DNA of 64,000 bases, taken from assembly GCA_024234265.1 (NCBI GenBank), contig JACKOM010000005.1, forward strand, positions 124,001 through 188,000, read 5' to 3'. The translations under genes were made by a program, and so were the position numbers. Below are positions 35,799 to 43,900 of this stretch, in pieces. Numbering within the stretch: position 1 is the stretch's first letter; each line of letters starts with the position of its first letter. The stretch is from Oceanospirillaceae bacterium (GTDB taxonomy: Bacteria > Pseudomonadota > Gammaproteobacteria > Pseudomonadales > Oceanobacteraceae). The notes beneath the pieces are model-generated. The model did not search any database. It saw only the letters and a program-made list of their open reading frames with translations, and was not told the DNA's origin.

Positions 35799-36294
35799 TC
35801 AGATCACGGTTTTTTTAAATGCCGGCGGGCCTGTGCTGGCGCTTATTCTGCTGCTGACAATTTTGCTGTGCAGTTTAATTGCCGAGCGCTACCGGTTTTT
35901 AAAGTTTGATGCACAAATAATGTGTGCCGCAGCTGTGCAGGCATGGCATATACGCACCGATAAAAGCAGTTGGTTTGCGCTGCAAATTCGTACCGCAAGC
36001 ATTGCACAAACAAAAGCTGCGCTTGAAAAAAACCTGAGCCTGATTGGTTTATTAATTGCCCTGTGCCCCATGCTGGGGTTGCTTGGCACTGTATCGGGCA
36101 TGGTCAGCGTATTTGATGTAATGGCGGTTACCGGTACCGGCAATGCGCGGGAAATGGCCAGTGGTATTTCCAAAGCAACCTTGCCGACCATGGCAGGCAT
36201 GGTGATTTCATTGTTGGGGCTGTATTTTCGCTCCCGCTTTAATGCCATGGCCAAACACCATTTAGCCCATTTTGAAGACTCACTGGTGAAATAA
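35785..36294 (+). CDS. exbB2: ExbB-type biopolymer transport protein (TonB2 system)
   Basis: This 169-residue protein has three membrane segments and the conserved LCPMLGLLGTVSGMVSVF and GISKATLPTMAGMVISLLG stretches. The start at 35785 (MQAINQITVF) overlaps the ttpC end by 14 bases; a GTG at 35776 is the alternative. It is short, as in TonB2-associated ExbB proteins. Confidence 0.9.
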   Translation: MQAINQITVFLNAGGPVLALILLLTILLCSLIAERYRFLKFDAQIMCAAAVQAWHIRTDKSSWFALQIRTASIAQTKAALEKNLSLIGLLIALCPMLGLLGTVSGMVSVFDVMAVTGTGNAREMASGISKATLPTMAGMVISLLGLYFRSRFNAMAKHHLAHFEDSLVK

Positions 36295-36296
36295 TT

Positions 36297-36704
36297 ATGC
36301 GTCGCCGCCACATCAACCAGGAATCCGAAGAAACCCTTATCGACATGACACCCATGCTCGATATCGTTTTTATCATGCTGATATTTTTTATCGTCACCAC
36401 TTCGTTTGTGAAAGAAAGTGGCATCAGTATTAATCGCCCCGCAGCGGCCAGCGCCGTGCAGGCGGATAAAGGCAATATTATGGTGGCCATTAAACCCGAT
36501 GGCGCCATCTGGATTGACCGCAGGGTAGTGGATATTCGTGCGGTACGCGCCAATATCGAAAAACTGCGCGCTGAAAATCCGGAAAGCGCGGTTGTGATTC
36601 AGTCCGACAGCGATGCACGTACCGGCGTATTAGTGCGGGTAATGGATCAGATCCGCATGGCGGGGGTTGATAATATCTCTATCGCCGCCGATCAGGTGCC
36701 ATAA
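36297..36704 (+). CDS. exbD2: ExbD-type biopolymer transport protein (TonB2 system)
   Basis: This 135-residue protein shows LIDMTPMLDIVFIMLIFFIVTTSF, with the membrane Asp, and a periplasmic domain ending in MAGVDNISIAADQ. It lies two bases after exbB and one base before tonB, and completes the ExbB-ExbD motor. Confidence 0.92.
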   Translation: MRRRHINQESEETLIDMTPMLDIVFIMLIFFIVTTSFVKESGISINRPAAASAVQADKGNIMVAIKPDGAIWIDRRVVDIRAVRANIEKLRAENPESAVVIQSDSDARTGVLVRVMDQIRMAGVDNISIAADQVP

Positions 36705-36705
36705 C

Positions 36706-37326
36706 ATGCGCCTGACGATGTCGTTTGTGACGGGCATTATGCTGGCACTGTTAGTGTTTTGGTTTATGCAGTGGTTAGTGCAGCCGCCGGCGATCACACA
36801 AAACGCATCGTCATCCCAGGTAAGCGTGAATTTTATCCGCGAGCTGCGCGACAGCAAAAGTCAGCTTAAAAACCGCCAGGATTCACCCCCGGAACCACCC
36901 CGGCAACCTCCGGTACCTGCTGCACCGCAAGCCACAGAAAATACACCACCTTCACCCATGGGCGCTGCCCCATTGCCCGGGTTACCCTCGGCACTTGCCT
37001 CCTTTAAAGGGCAGGCGATAGGCAGTTTATTAGGGGGCTATAGCGCAGGGGATTCAGATGTCATGCCCCTTGTACAAATTGAGCCGGTTTACCCGCCCCA
37101 GGCCTTGGCGCGCAAAATTGAAGGTTTGGTCGTTTTACGCATGCAAATTAATGCCAGTGGGGCAGTGGATGACATTGAAGTCATCAAGGCTGAACCAAAA
37201 GGTGTTTTCGAACGTGAAGCTATCCGTGCTGCTTACCGTTATAAATTCAAACCCAAGCTGGTTGACGGCAAACCTGTGCCGCAGGTTGCCACATTGCCCT
37301 TTGAATTTAAGCTGGAGAAAAAATAG
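36706..37326 (+). CDS. tonB2: Energy transducer TonB (short TonB2 type)
   Basis: This 206-residue protein has an N-terminal membrane anchor (about residues 5-25), a proline-rich spacer (PPEPPRQPPVPAAP) and a C-terminal TonB domain (about 120-205) with YPPQALARKIEGLVVLRMQI and FEREAIRAAYRYKFKPK. The start at 36706 is preferred because it begins the anchor. It is shorter than E. coli TonB, like Vibrio TonB2. It transfers energy to outer-membrane receptors, none of which are encoded here. Confidence 0.93.
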   Translation: MRLTMSFVTGIMLALLVFWFMQWLVQPPAITQNASSSQVSVNFIRELRDSKSQLKNRQDSPPEPPRQPPVPAAPQATENTPPSPMGAAPLPGLPSALASFKGQAIGSLLGGYSAGDSDVMPLVQIEPVYPPQALARKIEGLVVLRMQINASGAVDDIEVIKAEPKGVFEREAIRAAYRYKFKPKLVDGKPVPQVATLPFEFKLEKK

Positions 37327-38516
37327 TGCGGTTTTTATGGGCAGGGGTTTTATGTTTTTTTATCGGGCAGGCCATGGCAGGCCAGGGTATTTCACCCTAT
37401 ACCTATGAAAAATTAACCCGCATTCAGGCATTGTTAGGTGAAGGTAAATTACCCCAGGCTGCCGGGGATCTGGACGATTTATTAAAAGATGTGGCCAATG
37501 CCCCCCTGGCCATGGCACTCACCTTACAAACCTATGCGCAGCTTGAAATGCAGCGCAATCAATTGCCGGCGGCCCAGCAGCGCCTGCAACAGGCACTCAA
37601 AATCGACAATCTGGATGAGGCGACCCGCAATCAGCTACGTGTGCAATCCGCACAGATTTATTTTTCGCAGGGCGACTACGCGGCACTGATTCAAAGCCTG
37701 CAGCCGTGGCTGCAAACATTGCCCACAGATGCTCCCGCCACGGCTTTTGCTCTACTGGGCGCAGGTTTTTATGCTCAGGAAAAATTCGCACCCGGTTTAC
37801 CTTTTATTGAAGAAGCCATAAAACGCAGCGGCGAAATAAAAGAGCCTTGGTTATTGCTCGCATTCGCAGGCTGTTTTCAAACCCGGCAATATGATCGCGC
37901 CCTGTATTACAGCGATATTTTATTAAGCCATTTCCCGGATAAAAAAGATTATTGGTTGCAAAAAAGCGGCATGTTACAGCTGCAGAATAAACTCAGCGAA
38001 GCGGCAGCGGTGCGTTATGCCGCCAGCAACCAGGGCTTTGCCTTCAGCGATGCGGAAGTGGTCAGTTATGCGCAACTTTTAGGTGTCAGTGGTGCGCCCC
38101 TGAAAACCGGCCAGGTTTTAAACCAGCTCGGACAGCAAAAAACACTGGATGAAAAAGAACGCCGTTTGTTGCTGCAGGCCTGGCTGCAAGCCCGCGAACG
38201 GGAAAAAGCCCGCGCTGTGCTGCAATCTTTGTTTGATGATTTTGCCCGTATCGAGGATGGTGTGTGGCTGCTGCAAATGCAGGTTGATGCGGAACTATGG
38301 AGCGCGGTATTGCCCCTGGCAGGCCAGCTGCTAGATAAAAAACTCGACAATAAACAACATGGCCTGATTTTGATTTATCAGGGTATTGCGCTTTATCGCC
38401 TCAACAAAACCGATGCAGCGCTGGAAAGCATGCAGGCTGCCAGCCGCTATAACGAAGTTAAAAGCCAGGCCGACGCCTGGCGCCAATATATGTTGCAGAT
38501 GAGGCAACAAAATTAA
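37326..38516 (+). CDS. TPR-repeat periplasmic protein of the TonB2 cluster
   Basis: This 396-residue protein has a signal peptide (MRFLWAGVLCFFIGQAMA) and then helical tetratricopeptide repeats over most of its length. The start is GTG, overlapping the tonB stop by one base. A TPR protein at this spot is a known part of TtpC-type TonB clusters, possibly an assembly factor. A terminator follows. Confidence 0.85.
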   Translation: MRFLWAGVLCFFIGQAMAGQGISPYTYEKLTRIQALLGEGKLPQAAGDLDDLLKDVANAPLAMALTLQTYAQLEMQRNQLPAAQQRLQQALKIDNLDEATRNQLRVQSAQIYFSQGDYAALIQSLQPWLQTLPTDAPATAFALLGAGFYAQEKFAPGLPFIEEAIKRSGEIKEPWLLLAFAGCFQTRQYDRALYYSDILLSHFPDKKDYWLQKSGMLQLQNKLSEAAAVRYAASNQGFAFSDAEVVSYAQLLGVSGAPLKTGQVLNQLGQQKTLDEKERRLLLQAWLQAREREKARAVLQSLFDDFARIEDGVWLLQMQVDAELWSAVLPLAGQLLDKKLDNKQHGLILIYQGIALYRLNKTDAALESMQAASRYNEVKSQADAWRQYMLQMRQQN

Positions 38517-38521
38517 TCAAT

Positions 38522-38549
38522 AAAAATGGCCTCGAAAGAGGCCATTTTT
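38522..38549. terminator. Bidirectional terminator between the TonB operon and xthA
   Basis: A 12-bp perfect stem (AAAAATGGCCTC and GAGGCCATTTTT) closes a GAAA tetraloop. It is flanked by A- and T-runs and serves both converging genes. Confidence 0.93.
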
Positions 38550-38571
38550 ATTTGCGCAGGGCAGGAATCCG

Positions 38572-39387
38572 TCAGAGATCCAATTCCAGCCAGATGGGCG
38601 CGTGATCAGAAGGTTTATCCATGCCGCGGATCGCATAATCAATATCGGCAGCCTTAATGTGGGGCACAAGGTTGTTCGACACCAGAATTAAATCAATGCG
38701 CAGGCCACGTTTGGGTTCATCCTCAAAGCCCTTGCTGCGGTAATCAAACCAACTGAATTTATCTGTGCTGCCAGGGTGCAAATGGCGATAGCTATCCGTC
38801 AGGCCAAATTGCAGCAGGGTATTCAGCCACTCGCGCTCTTCGGGTAAAAACGAACATTTACCGGTTTTTAACCAACGTTTGGCATTGGCTTCACCTATAC
38901 CAATATCCAAATCCGTATGGGAGATATTCATATCACCCATCACGATCAGCCAGTCATCGGCAGTGAAGTTTTCCGTTAAATAGCGTTGCAGGTCCGCGTA
39001 AAAAGCCCGTTTGGCCGGATATTTAAGGGGGTGGTCCTGGCTTTCGCCCTGGGGAAAATAACCATTAATTACGTGCAAAGTTTTGCCCGAAGCCGTGGCA
39101 TAACTGCAGTGAATAAAACGACGCTGGGCTTCGCTGTCATCCCATGGGTAGGCTTTCTGGCAGGCGAGGGGCGCTTGTTTGCTGAGCAGGGCCACACCGT
39201 AATGACTTTTTTGCCCGTGCACTTCGCTGTGCCAGCCTAGGGGGCGGATATCTGCTTCCGGGTATTGGCTGTTTTCTGCCTTAACTTCCTGCAGACCCAG
39301 AATATCGGGCTGCAAATCCCGGGTGATAGCTTCCATCTGATGTTGTCTGGCGCGAATACCATTCACGTTAAAAGATACTATCTTCAC
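38572..39387 (-). CDS. xthA: Exodeoxyribonuclease III
   Basis: This 271-residue enzyme is the main AP endonuclease of base excision repair. It shows MKIVSFNVNGIRAR, GLQEVKAENS (metal Glu), INGYFPQGES, MGDMNISHTDLDIG (catalytic Asp/Asn) and KPSDHAPIW (His). The match to E. coli XthA is close over the whole length. Confidence 0.95.
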   Translation of the reverse strand: MKIVSFNVNGIRARQHQMEAITRDLQPDILGLQEVKAENSQYPEADIRPLGWHSEVHGQKSHYGVALLSKQAPLACQKAYPWDDSEAQRRFIHCSYATASGKTLHVINGYFPQGESQDHPLKYPAKRAFYADLQRYLTENFTADDWLIVMGDMNISHTDLDIGIGEANAKRWLKTGKCSFLPEEREWLNTLLQFGLTDSYRHLHPGSTDKFSWFDYRSKGFEDEPKRGLRIDLILVSNNLVPHIKAADIDYAIRGMDKPSDHAPIWLELDL

Positions 39388-39469
39388 CCTTGATCCCCAT
39401 GACTTTGTGGCAAAAAAACGTCATTATACTGACCCTCACTTCTGATGCCACGGATACCCCGTTACCGCG

Positions 39470-40312
39470 ATGAATCCCGCCTATTTTCAGTTTATTTTGA
39501 TCGATTTACTGGCTGTACTGACCCTGGTATTAACCATGCGTTGGTTAAACCGCACCTGGTTGCACAATAAAACCGCGCGCAGCGGTGGTATTAATATCGA
39601 CTCAGCCGCCAGCATGCTGGCCCTCGCCATTGCACTCTCGGGTGTTACTGCCGGTGAATTCAGTCTGACCCTCTGGTCTGAATGGGTATTGGTGACCAGC
39701 TACGGCATTTTTGCGATTTTATTCTTACGCCTTGGCGCAATCTTTTTGGATAAATGGGTGTTGCCAACCTTAAAACTCAACGATGAGCTGGAAGGTGGTA
39801 ATACCTCCGCAGCCTATCTTATGGGTGCGCATTTAATCGGTACGGCAATCATTCTGCGTGCCGCCATGGAATGGGTTGCGGCGGATGTAAACCTGAATTT
39901 CCAGGATATGGCCCTCAGTTTTCTGGCCCTGTTCTGCGGTTTTGTCATTTCCCAGATTCTGCTCGCCTTTGAAGCGCGTATTCGTCTCTCCATGGGGCAG
40001 GAGCGTATCGTCAGCGCCATTACCAATGGTGATCAGGGCCAAACCCTGCGGGCCTGCGCCCAGCATATTGGTGCTGCCCTGGCGATTACCGGTGGCGCCC
40101 ATTTTGCGGCATCACTCGAATTTGAACTGACGTTATCAGCCCTGGCCTGGCTGCTCAGCTCCGTGCTGTTTTTACTGGCCTACATGGGACTGACCAGTTT
40201 GTCGGCGCGCATTATTATTGCGGCGGGGGATGAACAGGCCGATGCACGCCCGTTAATTGAAAGCGCTATTTACCTGGGATGGGGCTTGATACTGCCGGCC
40301 CTGGCCAGTTAA
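39470..40312 (+). CDS. DUF350 (UPF0719) membrane protein
   Basis: This 280-residue inner-membrane protein has about eight predicted membrane segments arranged as a two-fold repeat: about residues 45-140 and 150-245 both follow the DUF350 pattern of paired helices. Family function is unknown. Members often sit near putative polyamine or glutathionylspermidine genes, which are not seen here. It diverges from xthA across 82 bases and is followed by a terminator. Confidence 0.8.
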   Translation: MNPAYFQFILIDLLAVLTLVLTMRWLNRTWLHNKTARSGGINIDSAASMLALAIALSGVTAGEFSLTLWSEWVLVTSYGIFAILFLRLGAIFLDKWVLPTLKLNDELEGGNTSAAYLMGAHLIGTAIILRAAMEWVAADVNLNFQDMALSFLALFCGFVISQILLAFEARIRLSMGQERIVSAITNGDQGQTLRACAQHIGAALAITGGAHFAASLEFELTLSALAWLLSSVLFLLAYMGLTSLSARIIIAAGDEQADARPLIESAIYLGWGLILPALAS

Positions 40313-40323
40313 GAACAAATAAT

Positions 40324-40350
40324 AAAGCGGGCAAAGCCCGCTTTTTTTAT
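40324..40350 (+). terminator. Terminator after the DUF350 gene
   Basis: A 9-bp stem (AAAGCGGGC 40324-40332 and GCCCGCTTT 40336-40344) with a three-base loop is followed by a T-run. Confidence 0.9.
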
Positions 40351-40371
40351 CTCACTATTTTCGGAGCCACA

Positions 40372-41265
40372 ATGCCACTCGCCAATGTCTGGCTGCTGGT
40401 GATTATCAGCACATTTTTCTGGGGCACAAACTTTAATGCCGCCCAGGCCCTTGCCGGCGAAGTAGCACCACTCACTGCCGCAGCCGAACGATTTTTTATT
40501 GCCCTGGTGATTTTCAGTGCCATGCGCCTCTATACCGGACGTGCGGAATCCCAGATAGGCGTGGGTGATATGGCACGCATGATTCCACTCGGCATTCTCG
40601 GGGTGTTTGGTTTTAACTACGCGTTTTTTACCGCATTACACACCACCACCGCCCTGAATGGCGCGCTTATTATGGCTCTGTCGCCCATGGTCTCAACCCA
40701 GCTTTCCGTGTGGATGCTCGGCACCCGCATCAGCCGTGCCCAATATGCCGGTATGGTGTTTGCGTTTATGGGGGTGGCACTGGTTGTGACCGCTGGGCAT
40801 TTCACCCAATTAAAGGTCGCCACCGGGGATTTTTGGATGTTGCTCGCCTGCCTGGTATGGAGCTTGTACAGCGTAGGTTCTAAGCGTTTTGCGCCGCATA
40901 TTCCGTCCATGCAATTCGCCCGCTGGACAGTCAGCACAGGCGCCATCAGCCTGATGCTGGCGGCATTGTTACTGGAAAACCCCTTGCGGGATATTCCGCA
41001 GTTGCCCGTGCACTCACATGTTATTTTGCTGTATATGGGTGTTTGCGGCTCAGTGTTGGCCTACATCTATTGGTTAAAAGGTGTGCAGCAGCTCGGGCCG
41101 GATAAATCTGCCATCGCGTTTAACCTGGTACCGGTTTTTACCTTGTTAGCGAGCCTGGTGATGGGGGTTATACCGGGTATTTTTCAGATTATCGGTTTGT
41201 TGTTGGTGTTTGTGGGGGTTGCGCTGTTCACCGGCTGGCGCCCAAAACGCAAAATTCCACAATAA
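40372..41265 (+). CDS. EamA-family (DMT) transporter
   Basis: This 297-residue protein has ten predicted membrane helices in two EamA repeats (about residues 5-140 and 150-285). The start at 40372 (MPLANVWLLVIISTFFWGTNF) follows CGGAG; an earlier in-frame start at 40279 lies inside the previous gene and is rejected. Substrate is unknown; members export amino acids or metabolites. It stands alone between two terminators. Confidence 0.87.
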   Translation: MPLANVWLLVIISTFFWGTNFNAAQALAGEVAPLTAAAERFFIALVIFSAMRLYTGRAESQIGVGDMARMIPLGILGVFGFNYAFFTALHTTTALNGALIMALSPMVSTQLSVWMLGTRISRAQYAGMVFAFMGVALVVTAGHFTQLKVATGDFWMLLACLVWSLYSVGSKRFAPHIPSMQFARWTVSTGAISLMLAALLLENPLRDIPQLPVHSHVILLYMGVCGSVLAYIYWLKGVQQLGPDKSAIAFNLVPVFTLLASLVMGVIPGIFQIIGLLLVFVGVALFTGWRPKRKIPQ

Positions 41266-41275
41266 AACGGGCAAT

Positions 41276-41302
41276 AAAAAAGCGGGCATTGCCCGCTTTT
41301 TT
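41276..41302. terminator. Bidirectional terminator between the EamA gene and thiI
   Basis: A 12-bp stem (AAAAAAGCGGGC and GCCCGCTTTTTT) with loop ATT lies between two converging genes. Confidence 0.93.
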
Positions 41303-41310
41303 ATTTCAGC

Positions 41311-42777
41311 TTATTTATCTTTTTTCGGTTTATACACGCGGATATTAGTGCGGCCATCCTGGGTCATTTGCTGCGCATGCAGCTGACTCATGGTGCCTTT
41401 TTCACAGTAGAGCAGGTAGGTTTTATCATCCGGTAATTCTTTAATGCGTTTACCCAGCTCGTAAAACGGAATTTTTAATACCGTGTTATTGGTTAATTGC
41501 AGGGGCTTGGCTTCTTCTTCCGCCGGTGCGCGCACATCGATGATCACATCACTTGCTGCCGGGATTTCCACCAAAGTCACATCCATCAGACCCTGCTGGG
41601 TTTCCAGCACATCGGCCACACGCTGAATGCGGGCGGCGGCGATTGCGGCATCAAGCACGGCAAAATCAAAATTAGCTTCTTCAGCCTCTACCTTGCGCGG
41701 TTCCGCTTTAACCGTAGGGTTCACGGAAATCACACCGCAGAATTCCGGCATACTGGCAGCAAAATCATGGGTGCCGATCACGCGGCAGGTGTCGATGATG
41801 TCCTGTTTATCCCAGGTCACTAACGGGCGCAGCACCAGGGTTTGCGTCACGCTGTCGATCACCGACAGGTTACGCAGGGTTTGGCTGGAAACCTGGGCAA
41901 CGGCTTCGCCGGTCACCAGGGCTTCCACCTTTTTCATATCTTTAGCCACTTCACTCGCGGCGCGCAGCATCATGCGTTTTAAAATCACGCCCATGTAGGC
42001 GTTATCCACGTTTTTAAGGATTTCGCCGACCACATCCTCAAACGGAATGGTCACAAAATTCACGTTGTGGGAGCTGCCAAACTTGCTCCACAGGTAGTGG
42101 GCAACCTGTTTAACACCCACCTCGTGTGCGTTGCCCCCCAGATTGAAAAAACAGAAGTGGGTCAGCAGGCCGCGCTTCATCATCAGGTAACTGGAAACGT
42201 TGGAGTCAAAACCACCGGAAATCAGCGACAGTACCGCATCCTGGGTGCCGAGGGGGAAACCGCCCAGACCTTTGCGGGTTTCACGCACAATGAAAACCTT
42301 GTCCTGTTTGATTTCAATTTTCACTTCAATATCGGGATCGGTCAGGCGCACACCCGCGGCTTCAGTATTTTGTCTCAGGCCTCCGCCGACATATTTTTCC
42401 ATATCCAGGGAAGTGAAGTCGTGGCGACCGGCGCGTTTAACCCGCACAGAGAAATATTTGCCCTTCAGTTGATGGGCGTAGTGGCGCAGGGCAGCCTGAT
42501 AAACACCGTCAAAATCCACCAGTGGCAGTGCATCTACAGCGAGTACTTTGGCAATGCCGGGGATGCTGGTCAGCACATCCATAATGCGCTCACACAGGGC
42601 TTCATCCTGGCTTTCGGTGGTGACTTCGATGTTGTCCCAAACGCCTTGCACGATAGCGTCAATCTGGGCATTGTTGAGAACGGCTTTGATGTTACGGCGC
42701 AGCTGCGTGATAAAACGCTTGCGCACCGGTTTGGATTTAATCGTGATCTCTGGGAAGAGTTTGATGATGAACTTCAT
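41311..42777 (-). CDS. thiI: tRNA 4-thiouridine synthase / sulfurtransferase ThiI, with rhodanese domain
   Basis: This 488-residue enzyme modifies U8 of tRNA and supplies sulfur to thiamine synthesis. Order: N-terminal ferredoxin-like region (MKFIIKLFPEITIKSKPVR), THUMP domain (about residues 60-170), PP-loop ATPase SGGFDSNVSSY, and a C-terminal rhodanese domain with the sulfur-carrying Cys458 in LLYCEKGTMS. The long form with rhodanese matches E. coli ThiI. The frame extends to 42855, but MKFIIKL is the family start. Confidence 0.95.
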   Translation of the reverse strand: MKFIIKLFPEITIKSKPVRKRFITQLRRNIKAVLNNAQIDAIVQGVWDNIEVTTESQDEALCERIMDVLTSIPGIAKVLAVDALPLVDFDGVYQAALRHYAHQLKGKYFSVRVKRAGRHDFTSLDMEKYVGGGLRQNTEAAGVRLTDPDIEVKIEIKQDKVFIVRETRKGLGGFPLGTQDAVLSLISGGFDSNVSSYLMMKRGLLTHFCFFNLGGNAHEVGVKQVAHYLWSKFGSSHNVNFVTIPFEDVVGEILKNVDNAYMGVILKRMMLRAASEVAKDMKKVEALVTGEAVAQVSSQTLRNLSVIDSVTQTLVLRPLVTWDKQDIIDTCRVIGTHDFAASMPEFCGVISVNPTVKAEPRKVEAEEANFDFAVLDAAIAAARIQRVADVLETQQGLMDVTLVEIPAASDVIIDVRAPAEEEAKPLQLTNNTVLKIPFYELGKRIKELPDDKTYLLYCEKGTMSQLHAQQMTQDGRTNIRVYKPKKDK

Positions 42778-42952
42778 GGGCCGGTCTCTGTGCCTTTCAA
42801 AAAGCCGCGCATTATACAGCAAGCTCTCGCCTACATAAAAAGAACAATAAGCCATACATGTCAGTCCGCAGTCGGCATGGAAGACCCCTTAATGGTCACG
42901 CAACCGTCATTTGTGCCCATTAGGGTTACAAACTCACCACAAGGAGATTCAC

Positions 42953-43702
42953 ATGGAAAAGAAACGCATTGCGCTCGTGACAGGTGGTACAGGCGGTATT
43001 GGTACCTATATCTGCCGGGAGTTAGCCAACAAGGGCTATCAGGTAGTCGCTGGTTATTACAGCAACGGCAACAAGGACAGGGCCGTTGAATGGCAGAAAG
43101 AGCAGGCCCGTGATGGTTACGACATTGCGATCGCCTTTGCCGATATCCGTGATTACGCCTCCTGCGAAGCTTGCATCGATGGCATCACCAAAGAAATGGG
43201 CACCATTGATATTCTGGTAAACAACGCCGGTATCACCCGCGATACCACCTTCCGTAAGATGCAGCCCTACCAGTGGCATGAGGTTATCGACGCCAACCTG
43301 AGTAGCATGTTTAACGTGACCCGTCTGGTGATCAACGGCATGCTCGACCAGAACTTCGGTCGCATCATCAATATTTCATCCGTGAACGGCCAGAAAGGTC
43401 AGTTTGGCCAGGCAAACTATTCAGCCGCCAAAGCCGGTATCCATGGTTTCACTAAGGCACTGGCCCAGGAAGTGGCGCGTAAGGGTGTTACCGTAAACAC
43501 GGTTTCCCCGGGTTATATCGCCACCTCCATGATCATGGAGGTGGCGGAAGAAGTGCGTAATGAAATCCTCAAGGGCATTCCCGTGGGGCGTTTCGGTGCG
43601 CCGGAGGAAATCGCCCGGGTGGTGAGTTTCCTTGCAGCGGATGAATCCGGGTTTATTACCGGCTCCAACATTGCGGCCAACGGTGGTCAGCACATGTTTT
43701 GA
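42953..43702 (+). CDS. phaB: Acetoacetyl-CoA reductase PhaB/PhbB
   Basis: This 249-residue short-chain dehydrogenase has TGGTGGIG, NNAGITRDTTFRKM, the catalytic Ser in INISSVNGQKGQFGQ, and Tyr/Lys in NYSAAKAGIHGFTKALAQE. The NGQKGQFGQ segment is characteristic of PhaB, which makes 3-hydroxybutyryl-CoA for polyhydroxyalkanoate. The start at 42953 has AAGGAG at good spacing. No phaA or phaC gene lies nearby, so it is isolated from the pathway. Confidence 0.9.
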   Translation: MEKKRIALVTGGTGGIGTYICRELANKGYQVVAGYYSNGNKDRAVEWQKEQARDGYDIAIAFADIRDYASCEACIDGITKEMGTIDILVNNAGITRDTTFRKMQPYQWHEVIDANLSSMFNVTRLVINGMLDQNFGRIINISSVNGQKGQFGQANYSAAKAGIHGFTKALAQEVARKGVTVNTVSPGYIATSMIMEVAEEVRNEILKGIPVGRFGAPEEIARVVSFLAADESGFITGSNIAANGGQHMF

Positions 43703-43717
43703 TGTGCGATATACAGT

Positions 43718-43891
43718 CAAAAAACGCGCCTTCAGAGGCCATGTAAAAACTATCTGCGTTGTCAGAACTTTGTTAAAAACGAACTCAGAATGCTCATTTA
43801 TGATCTATAAACTGCGCTTTTTCGCTCGTTTTTGCCTTGCTCTGACTGCCTCGCTAACGTTTTTACGCAGCCTCTTTAGGCGCGTTTTTTG
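43718..43891. repeat. 174-bp long imperfect inverted repeat between phaB and the recombinase gene
   Basis: The outer arms are CAAAAAACGCGCCT...AGAGGC on the left and GCCTCTT.AGGCGCGTTTTTTG on the right. Further matches continue inward (TAAAAAC with GTTTTTA, AAAAACGA with TCGTTTTT) to a central near-palindrome around TTTATGATCTATAAA (43798-43812). No ORF is convincing inside. It may be a terminator, a MITE-like element or a recombinase target. Confidence 0.75.
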
Positions 43892-43900
43892 TTTGGGTGA

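Noticed and set aside
42067..43089. Open frame of 340 codons opposite thiI
   Set aside because: It runs antisense through thiI and into phaB in another frame, with no family features.
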